From: Progne subis subis
Lineage: Eukaryota; Chordata; Aves; Passeriformes; Hirundinidae
Direction of reading: 5' to 3'
NCBI GenBank assembly: GCA_022316685.1
Contig: JAKJHU010000153.1
Location: 1 to 64,000, forward strand
Length of the DNA: 64,000 nucleotides
Part shown: positions 56,199 to 64,000 of the stretch, one piece after another
Layout of the letters: every line of letters starts with the position of its first letter
Numbering within the stretch: position 1 is the stretch's first letter
Translations under genes and position numbers: made by a program
The notes under the pieces: generated by a model
Database searches by the model: none
Told to the model about the DNA's origin: nothing
What the model saw: only the letters and a program-made list of their open reading frames with translations

Positions 56199-57646
56199 AG
56201 ATGGGAATAGGTGACAGGTTTGGGATTTACCCTAACCCTCACCCTAACCCTAATTGGGGTGGGAACATTCCAGGGAAAATATTTCAGGGAAAACATGGCT
56301 CCCTGAACAAAAAAAAAAGCTCTCAAATCCTGCCTAAAATCCACGCCCAGTCCTGCTTAAAAGAACCTCAGCCCAGCCTAAAAGCTTTCCCAGGCCTAAA
56401 ACTCTGCTCAGTCCTGCCCAAAAGCCCCCCAGTCCCACCTAAGAGCTTCTCAGTTCAACTGAAAAGCTTCACCAGGCCTAAAACCTCTCCCAGCTGAGCC
56501 TAAAACCTCTCCCAGTCCCACCTAAACCTCTCCCAGCCCTAAATACACCCCAAGTCCCACCTCAATCCCCCAGTTCAGCCTAAGCTCCTTACCTCCTCAC
56601 AGCTGGGCCTGCATCCAGCACGTCCCGACCCCGGATCTGGCACCTCCCAATTTGTGATCCAGCACAACTCAATCCTGGACCCAATGGAACCTGACCACAG
56701 CTCTGGCATATTCTGATCCCGCAGCCCCTCGAGCATCCTGCCTGCATTCCCGGGGTTCTGCACTCATTCCCGGGGTCCTGTGCACATTTCCAGGTTCCCC
56801 CCACCCCCCACATTCCTGGGATCCCACAGCCTCCCCAAGTGTCCTGTACCCATTCCAGGGACCGCAGCCAGGCTGATGGTCGCTGATCCCGGTGCCAATC
56901 CCAATCCTGGAGCCAAACCCGATCCCGGTGCCAATGCCGATCCCGATCCCATGGATCTGCTCCTTGTCCCTGCAGGGGAGGGGAAGTCCCGGGGCTGCCC
57001 CGGCCCCAGGACATGTTCCTGGTTCCTATTGTTGTCCCAGGATGGGGCCAGCACCGGTAATTGGTGATGGAATTTTTGATGGGTTACCCCGGAATGCGGC
57101 AGCTCCAGGAAGGAGTGGGAATTTAGAACGGGAATTTGAGGGGGTCCCAGGATGAGAGTGGGAGTTCTGCCTCAGTTTCCCTAGGAGTTCTGCAGCTCCA
57201 GGAAGGAGCAGGAATTTGGAGGGATCTGGGGAGGGAGGAGGGGTGGGATTGATATGGGAGACATTTATGGATATGAGAATTCAGAGTTTTAAAGCAGATT
57301 ATTTAGTGATGTGAAAAATAAGGTTCACTTTCCTGGTAAATTTTAAGAAATAGGTTTAATAAAATAAAAATAAAACTATTAGGGGACAGATTAAGCAAAA
57401 TCATGGCCAGCTGGGTGACTTGGCATTCAGCCAAGTTCACAACCTGCTATTTCAGAGATGTTGGAGTCCAGGGCATTCCTTTGTCTGCCCTGGAGGGTCA
57501 GAAACCTGGACAGGGGGATCTGGGACCCCAGCCCAGAGCTCAGAGAGACACTGGCTTTGATTTCAGTCCATGAGAAAGGCTTCCTGCACTGCAGGAAGCA
57601 TTGCAGGCCACAAGAGTGTGAAAGATTGTAGTTTGGTATATCACAG
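56199..57646. other. Spacer between proviruses C/D and E
   Basis: Contains a few CCCTAA telomere-like units (about 56228-56254), a degenerate array of CCTAAAA/CTCCCAG-type units (about 56320-56590), a short region of CCAATCCCGATCCCGGTG-like repeats (56880-56960) and about 400 bp of plain AT-rich DNA before provirus E. Open frames here are repeat translations. No gene. Confidence 0.5.
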
Positions 57647-58257
57647 TGTTATAAATAAATTCTATTCAAATAATCTATGTTTTAGTTACTTAATTGTTAA
57701 GTAATTCCATTAAGATTGTTAATGCTATTTCTGTATAAAGAATTTGCCTTATTCCTGTTTCAATACTGATTTATTACCTTATTTGCTTGTTTGTTAATTA
57801 AGAATTCACCTTATTACCTGTATCTCTGCTCCCATTCGCCAGATAGTGTCTGAATATGCAAATAAAAAGAACGCTAGAATTCTGGGAACAACTCAAGAAC
57901 AAGAGACTCTGAAAAGCAGGGAACCAAAGTAAAATCCAGGACTGTAGTCGCATTTTAGACTAGTGCAAGAAATACGGGGGTCCGCCGAAGCAGCTTCATT
58001 TAGTCGCTGTGACCTGAGAAGGAGTCCCCCATCGCTGGATGCCCCTGATCAGCGACGCGAAACGGACTCCCCGGCAAGGGGAAAAAGCCCGTGAGGAGGG
58101 GTGGGAGTCCCCAGCTTTGCTGTGAAGCGAAGCTGTGTGTACCTCCTCCTCCACGTTGCCAAGGGAGCAAGCAAGCTCTCCCCCAAGGCCAAGCTTGATA
58201 ATAAAGAAACATACAAAAACAGCAAGTCTCTGACTCTTTATATTTTTTTCCAGAACA
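57647..58257 (+). repeat. Provirus E 5' LTR
   Basis: 611 bp starting TGTTATAAATAAATTC and ending TTCCAGAACA, with AATAAA near 58199. Homologous to both LTRs of provirus D in the opposite orientation. Confidence 0.95.
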
Positions 58258-58262
58258 ATTTT

Positions 58263-58282
58263 TGGGGGCTCGTCCACGGGAT
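58263..58282 (+). promoter_or_regulatory. Provirus E primer binding site, tRNA-Pro-like
   Basis: TGGGGGCTCGTCCACGGGAT, identical to provirus D, with the same two extra bases relative to the canonical tRNA-Pro complement. Confidence 0.8.
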
Positions 58283-59526
58283 CTGGCCACGCCTGAAGAG
58301 GGACCGAGGACGGGACGGCCGCTCGCCCTTCGGACCTCCGGGACAGCTGGACAAGCGGGAGCAGCCTGGGACCGGCAACGAGGAGGAGCGCCGGAGGGTG
58401 AGCATTCCAGCGGCGGGTAAAGGAGACGTGCGAGTGGGAGTGTGAGAGAGTCGGGGGCCGGCAGCTCGGACCCCCGGAACTGAGTGTGGACCCCTCGGCA
58501 CTGCGGTTTCGGACCCCCGCGAGGGGGCCGGCCAGGAAAAGGGGGAAGCGAGAGAATAATGAGTGAGGCGTCTCCTTAGGGGCAGAAAGACCCCACCCTG
58601 GGCGTGCAGGGGAAAACAAAGTGTGAGTGGCACGCATTGGGGGCAGGTCCCCCCCCTTAAGGGCTAGAGTAGCCTAGGAGGGTTTAGAGTCCCTGGAGGG
58701 GCGGGAAAACCGTACCAGGGTTGACGGGGTGTCCCCAGACACTGCGGGTGCCGAGAGCTCATGAGAGTCCCTGCTTCCCAGGACTGAGCCAGACGCACCG
58801 GAGAGGGTGTGCTGCCGCGGTCTCAGGGAGGAGGCCGTAAACCCATAGCCCGAGGACACCGGGGTGGGGAGTCAATGTAGAGGCAAGGCGGGCATCCTGC
58901 ACACACACACTCATCCCTCTTGCCGAGGCTGCTTCGTTGGGGAGAAGTAGTCAAGCCAGTCCTGGTGGAAGGCAAAGGGGTCGGGCCCTGCTGGGGTTGA
59001 TCCTTGGAAACAAGGAAGGGATACCCCCCCCAGGTAACCCGTGCGGAGTCTTGACCTCTTACCTCCGTTTCAAAAAGTGAAGAGGGGAACAGTACTAGTG
59101 ACAGTGCAGTCTAGTCCGGGGTTCGGACTGAAGGTGTCCGGCCCGGCGGGGGCTAAGGCGTGGGAAGGTCCTGAGGCCCGGAAGGGGATGCCAGCACTAG
59201 GGACCCTGTCGTGCGCCGCAAAGCGTGTCCAGAGTCTCAGGGGTGAGGCAAGGCGCGGGGGTACATAGGGGGTGAGGTCATTAGGACTCACCTCGAAGGG
59301 GTCAGAAGAGAGTCTGAGCCCCTGGTGTAAGTAAAGTGTGAGCGTCCAAGGAAGTGAAGAAGGTTAGAGAAAGTGAGTAGAAAGAGGGAGAATTTGTTCC
59401 CTAATGAAAGCAAAAGTGTAGGAAAGAGTAGAAAAGCATAAAGTTTAGGAGTTTTATGTTGAAGTGTTCAAGAATTAAGTCAGGAGATTTGAAGTAAAGG
59501 GAGAAAAGCTGAAGAATTTTTTTTTG

Positions 59527-59574
<48 letters not shown>

Positions 59575-59631
59575 ACCCTGTGTTGCCAGTTAGTAAAGGG
59601 CACCTTTGAAATTTTTTTCAGTTTAAAGAAA
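58283..59631 (+). other. Provirus E 5' leader with poly-A tract
   Basis: A 1.35-kb GC-rich leader homologous to that of provirus D. An A-run of about 43 nt at 59529-59571 replaces a run of about 9 A in provirus D. The antisense frame 57996-58637 (213 codons) mirrors the one in provirus D. Confidence 0.75.
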
Positions 59632-61573
59632 ATGGGAACAATGTACTAGTAAGAAAAAGAAATCCCAAAAAGAGAATAACAAAGTAAAGAGTATTCCACC
59701 CGGTAGTCCCTTAGAACAACTTTTAACTAAACGGGATTCTTTAGAGGCCACAAAAGGACTAGATAAGGTTAAAATGGTGTTTTATTGCACAGAAGTCTGG
59801 CCAAAATTAAAATTACCAGGAGAGTGGCCATGGTTTGGAACACATGATGAGTGGATATGCTATCAGTTAAATCACTACCTAAGAACTCAGGAAGATCCAG
59901 ACGTAAACCAGTTAGCTTATGCTGCTTGTTGGCAAAAGAGAGCCACGAGTAAAGAGAATATAAAAGTCTGCAAATTAAAAGAAAAAGAAAAGTGTGAAAG
60001 AAAAGAACAGAAAGAGGAAAGAACAGAAACTAATCAAAGATGGGACCCTTTAGACCATTTACCCCCTCCAATTTACCCAGAGGTGCCCCAAGTCCCTCAA
60101 AATCCTGTCCCAGTTCCCCTACTGACTTCCCCAAGTCAAACTCAAACTCCTTCAGAACCCTCTCCTCCTCTTCCCCCAGTGGTTCCATCATCACCTCTCC
60201 TTAACACCTCTCCTCCCCAGTCCTTAGTACCTTCTCCCCCTTCTCTCCCAACAGCCCCTTTGCCACCTCCTTCCAATAGTCAAAATTCTTTAGCCCCAGT
60301 TATAACCCCTGCAGTTTCCCAAAACACAACCTCTTCCCTAGCCCCCCTTTCTCCCACAGTACCATCCTCTGTTTCTCCCCCTACAGATTTTACTACCTCC
60401 CCCTCACCTACAGTAATTCCCCTGCCACCTCCTAATTGGGAGTTAACCAAAACCCCTACAGACTCCTGTGAGTCATCCCGTTCTCCTGGAATTCCCCAGG
60501 AATTTGTAACTCAGCCAGTGTTATCAGTTAATAATGTAAGCGAAGGACCCTATTGTAACACCAGGTCAAAAGCCTTAAAGCCAGAAAAACTTTTTCCGCT
60601 CAGGGAAGTGCCTATGGGAGGAGTAATTGGAGGAGTGGGATTTGTAAATGCCCCATTAACAGCCTCTGAAGTAAGAGGATTTAAAAAAGAGCTAGGAAAT
60701 TTAGTTGAAGATCCCATAGGTATTGCCACACAGGTAGACCAATTCCTTGGGCCCAATGTTTATACATGGGGAGAGTTGAATTCTATATTAAACATCTTGT
60801 TCTCCCCTGAGGAAATACGAATGATTAGAACAGCAAGTATCAGAATCTGGGAAAGGGAAAATAGGTTGGGGCCACCTGGAGATCATAAATTACCGATAGC
60901 TGACCCAGAGTGGGACCCAAATCGAGAAGAGGAAAGACAAAATATGAGAGACTATAGGTCCTTGATAGTAAGAGGTATAAGAGAATCTGTCTCCAGAGGG
61001 AATAATACTAAATTAGCTTTTGATGGGTCCCAAGAAAAAGATGAGACTCCTGCCACTTGGCTAAATCGATTAAAAAGAAATTTTCAATTATATTCAAGCA
61101 TAGACCCTGATAGTCCTGAGGGACAAGTAATTCTAAAAGTGCAGTTTGTAACAAAGTCATGGCCAGATATACGGAGAAAATTAGAAAAAATTGAAGATTG
61201 GCAGGAGAAAAGTATTAATGAATTATTAAAAGAAGCCTTAAGAGTTTACCTGAGGAGAGAAGAAGAAAAAGCTAAAGCCAAGGCTCGCATTATGGTAGCT
61301 GTAGCAAGAGAAAGTACTGGAGTAGCAGAAAACCAGAAAAACTCCCCCTGGAAATCTAGTGAGGGAGGACCAAGACCCTCATTTAAAGAACCAAAGTCAC
61401 CCATAGTACCACCGTGGGTAAATTTAAAAAGAAGTAACCCAGGAGAGAATAGAACTTGTTATTACTGTGGTGAAATAGGGCATTTAAAGAGGGATTGTAA
61501 GAAATTATCACTTGATGAGGCTATTGCAAGGGAGCAAGATGCCCTGGAGAGGGTGCTGAAAGGGGAGGATTAG
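59632..61573 (+). pseudogene. gag: Provirus E gag, almost intact (599-codon frame from 59774)
   Basis: The initiator at 59632 encodes MG and is then shifted by one extra A (GGAACA, where provirus D has GGACA), giving a stop a few codons later. From 59774 a 599-codon frame is open: matrix core (residues 1-60), basic linker (60-90), a PPPIY motif at residues 97-101 that fits a PPxY late-budding signal, a long proline-rich region (100-230), capsid (about 258-500) with the homology block near WLNRLKRNFQLYSS, a basic helix, and one CCHC zinc knuckle at residues 562-575 (61457-61498). It ends in TAG (61571-61573) followed in frame by protease. Confidence 0.9.
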
Positions 61574-61895
61574 GGGTGTCAGAGGCTCTATAAAATAGGG
61601 GACCCAATAGAACAACAAGATGAGCCTCTAGTAAACTTTGATGTGGGTCCCCAAAGTGAAGAATATGAATTCTTAGTAGACACAGGAGCTGACAGATCGA
61701 GTTTAAGGAAATTACCAACAGGGGTAACAATCGGGACAAAAACTTGTGAAGTGTTAGGGGCTGAAGGGAGGCCCTTTTGAGCATTAATAGTTGAAGGAGT
61801 AGAGATTAAAGGGAACTCAAAGCACTGTGTAGCTGATTTTCTTTATTTACCACATACAGAAACCAATTTACTAGGCAGAGACTTACAAGTGCAAG
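61574..61895 (+). pseudogene. pro: Provirus E protease with in-frame UGA
   Basis: In the same frame as gag after the amber codon (TAG GGG TGT CAG). The active site D-T-G is intact at 61679-61687. A TGA at 61778-61780 interrupts the domain, and an extra base near 61893 shifts the frame before RT. Both are also found in provirus D. Confidence 0.85.
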
Positions 61896-63026
61896 CTCGG
61901 GGTAGGAGTTATCCCAAAAGATGGAAAAATGGTTGTGCATATCATGAAACTGACCCAAGGGGCTATACAAGAGATAAATCCAGAAGTGTGGGCTACAGAG
62001 GGAAAATATGGGTGTTTAGATATCCCTCCCATTAAGATAGAAATGCAAAAAGATACCCCTGCCATCAGAGTTAAGCAATACCCAATGTCACCAGAAGGAA
62101 AGAAAGGGCTAGCTTCAGTAATTGAGCATCTTTTAAAGGAAAATATCTTAGAACCATGTATGTCCCCTCATAACACCCCTATATTAGCCATAAAGAAAGA
62201 TGAGGGAAAGTTTAGATTAGTCCAGGATTTGAGAGAAATAAATAAAAGAACTATTGCTCGACACCCAGTAGTACCTAACCCCTATACCTTGCTGAGTAAA
62301 ATTCCAAGAGAGCATACCTGGTTCACAGTGATAGACTTAAAGGATGCTTTTTGGGCATGTCCCCTAGCAGAAGAGTGTAGGGATTGGTTCGCCTTTGAAT
62401 GGGAACATCCAGACAGGGGAAGAAAACAACAGCTAAGGTGGACCCGGTTACCACAGGGGTATACGGAATCGCCAAATATATTTGGACAGGCCCTAGAAAC
62501 ATTATTAGAACAGTTTAGTCCCAAAGAAGGAGTTCAAATTTTGCAATACGTGGATGATTTATTAATATCAGGGGAGACAGAAAAAGAAGTTAAAGATGTA
62601 AGTATACAACTTCTAAACTTTCTTGGAGAAAAGGGGTTAAAGGTATCTCAGAGTAAACTACAGTTTGTAGAAACTGAAGTCACTTATTTAGGACACATAA
62701 TCGGAAAGGGGAGTAAAAGGTTAAGCCCTGCAAGAATTTCAGGAATAGTGTCTATATCACCTCCAAAAACTAAGAGAGACATAAGGAAACTTCTAGGCCT
62801 GTTTGGATACTGCAAGCACTGGATAGATAAGTACACTCAAGGGGTCAAATTTCTTTATGATAAATTAATAGACCAGGAACCAATGAATTGGACAGAGAGT
62901 GACGAGAGGCAGCTGCAAGATCTAAAAGAGAAATTATCCTCAGCACCAGTTTTAAGCTTACCAGATCTTAAAAAGGAGTTTGATCTATTTGTAAACACTG
63001 AGGAAGGGATAGCATACGGAGTTTAA
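61896..63026 (+). pseudogene. pol: Provirus E reverse transcriptase (365-codon frame)
   Basis: Open from at least 61929. It carries VKQYPMSPEG, LVQDLREIN, VIDLKDAFW, LPQGYTESP, the catalytic YVDD (62547-62558), LGEKGLKVSQ, TYLGHIIGKG and the thumb/connection start (LLGLFGYCKHWIDKYTQG). It ends at TAA 63024-63026, where provirus D has TTA, so a single substitution separates it from the next piece. The RT core motifs are intact. Confidence 0.9.
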
Positions 63027-64000
63027 ACCCAAGAATGGGGAGGATACCGAAAACCTGTAGCATTTTTATCAAAACTGTTAGATCTGGTTGCTAGGGGATG
63101 GCCGGCTTGTCTCCAAGCAGTTGCAGCTGCAGCTATTCTAATAGAAGAAGCTCAAAAGTTAACATTACAGGGAAAGATAAAGATACATACTCCACATGAT
63201 TTGAAAACAATTTTAAGTCAAAGAGCTCAAAAGTGGCTCACAGATTCTAGAATCCTAAAATATGAAATTATACTGATAAATTCAAATCACCTAGAACTAA
63301 CAACATCCAAAAGCTTAAATCCAGCTCAGTTTCTCTCTGGTGAGCCCACTGAAGAGATAGAACACCATTGCCTAGAACTCATTGATATGCAGACAAAAGT
63401 AAGGGAAGATTTAGAGGATACACCCCTTCCATATGGGAGAGTATTGTTCACAGATGGGTCATCCCGAGTGGTGGAAGGGAAAAGAATATCAGGATACTCT
63501 GTGATTGAGGGAGAGAAAATGAAAGTTTTAGAAAAGGGGAAGTTACCAAGTAATTGGTCAGCACAGTGCTGTGAAATATATGCACTAAAGAGAGGGCTAG
63601 ACTTACTTGAAGATGACCAAGGGACCATTTACACAGACTCTAGATATGCCTTTGGTATCGTGCACACATTTGGGAAAATTTGGGAAGGAAGGGGATATTT
63701 AAATTCAAAAGGGAAAAACTTAATACACACAGAATTAATAAAGTCAGTGTTAAAATCTTTACAAAAACCAGTAGAAATTGCAGTAGTTCACATAAAAGGA
63801 CATCAAAAGGGAGATATGCCCGAGATAAGGGGAAACCAGTTAGCTGATAAAACAGCCAGAGAAGCAGCTTTAGAACCAGGAGAACCAGTAAAAATCCTCA
63901 AATTAGAGAAAATGCCAAAAAAAGAAGAAGAAAGGATAGAGCAGGTATTCAGTAAAAAAGAGCAGAAAGCAATAAAAGAATTAGGATTACACCAGGGGGA
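63027..64000 (+). pseudogene. pol: Provirus E RT connection and RNase H, open to window edge
   Basis: Reading in the same frame after the TAA, all codons to the window edge are open (about 324). It includes the connection domain and RNase H with its acidic residues (LFTDGSSR, CEIYALKRG, IYTDSRYAFG, NQLADKTAR), ending just before the integrase zinc domain. Apart from the TAA at 63024 it would be continuous with RT. Confidence 0.85.

Larger units (their letters stand above)
57647..64000 (+). mobile_element. Provirus E: gammaretrovirus-like ERV, cut by window edge
   Basis: Plus-strand relative of provirus D: 5' LTR (57647-58257), tRNA-Pro-like primer site, long leader, gag, protease, RT, RNase H and the start of integrase. 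It stands head-to-head with provirus D, their 5' LTRs 2,746 bp apart. The left flank (TATATCACAG) is unrelated to provirus C, so this is a separate integration. The 3' half lies outside the window. Confidence 0.95.

Noticed and set aside
56226..56254. Telomere-like CCCTAA repeats
   Set aside because: Only a few imperfect units inside other degenerate C-rich repeats; not a telomere or a convincing interstitial telomeric array.
56780..57155. Asparagine/proline repeat frames as a gene
   Set aside because: They translate a short-period CCAATCCCGATCCC-type repeat and have no other support.
44352..64000. D and E as one segmental inverted duplication
   Set aside because: D has a target duplication within provirus C, and E's left flank is unrelated to C. 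The homology ends exactly at the LTR edges, so two integrations explain it better.

Overview
The window looks like bird genomic DNA, most likely from a songbird. It carries a CR1 LINE tail, an avian-type ERVL provirus, class II (ERVK/betaretrovirus-like) pol, and several related gammaretrovirus-like proviruses. I found no bacterial genes, tRNA, rRNA or complete host gene. Well over half of the sequence is endogenous retrovirus (ERV), much of it fairly young and nested. That density would suit a W chromosome or another poorly recombining region, but this is inference.

Layout, left to right. 0.86-2.31 kb: ERVL-type solo LTR (5-bp duplication AAATG) with another LTR inserted in it. 2.63-11.63 kb: provirus A, minus strand, complete LTR-gag-pol-env-LTR, tRNA-Trp-type primer site. 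11.6-16.3 kb: host DNA with a CR1 tail and one candidate exon. 16.27-16.97 and 25.18-25.87 kb: inverted copies of a GC-rich segment, flanking a 40-bp minisatellite and a minus-strand ERVL provirus (17.5-23.55 kb) that itself holds a solo LTR. About 24.5-25.07 kb: LTR plus tRNA-Val-type primer site with no viral interior. 26.39-27.05 kb: another solo LTR. 27.76-28.44 kb: a glypican-like exon, open throughout but with a damaged splice donor. 28.4-33.0 kb: host DNA with no recognisable gene.

32.99-40.10 kb: provirus B, plus strand, tRNA-Arg primer site, heavily decayed. 40.1-55.63 kb: provirus C, class II, plus strand, missing its 5' end. It is split by a solo LTR (42.65-43.30 kb) and by the 10.5-kb provirus D (44.35-54.90 kb, minus strand, tRNA-Pro-type primer site). 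Both insertions have clean 5-bp target duplications. An inverted relative of C's 3' LTR lies at 55.82-56.20 kb. From 57.65 kb to the right edge runs provirus E, plus strand, same family as D, with a 599-codon gag frame and a pol frame open to the edge apart from point defects.

A, D and E share a gammaretrovirus-type plan: gag ends in an amber codon followed in the same frame by protease. D and E share an identical in-frame UGA and an identical frame change in protease although they sit at different targets, so this looks like a defective lineage copied in trans. All viral genes here are broken by stops or frameshifts; none looks able to act alone.
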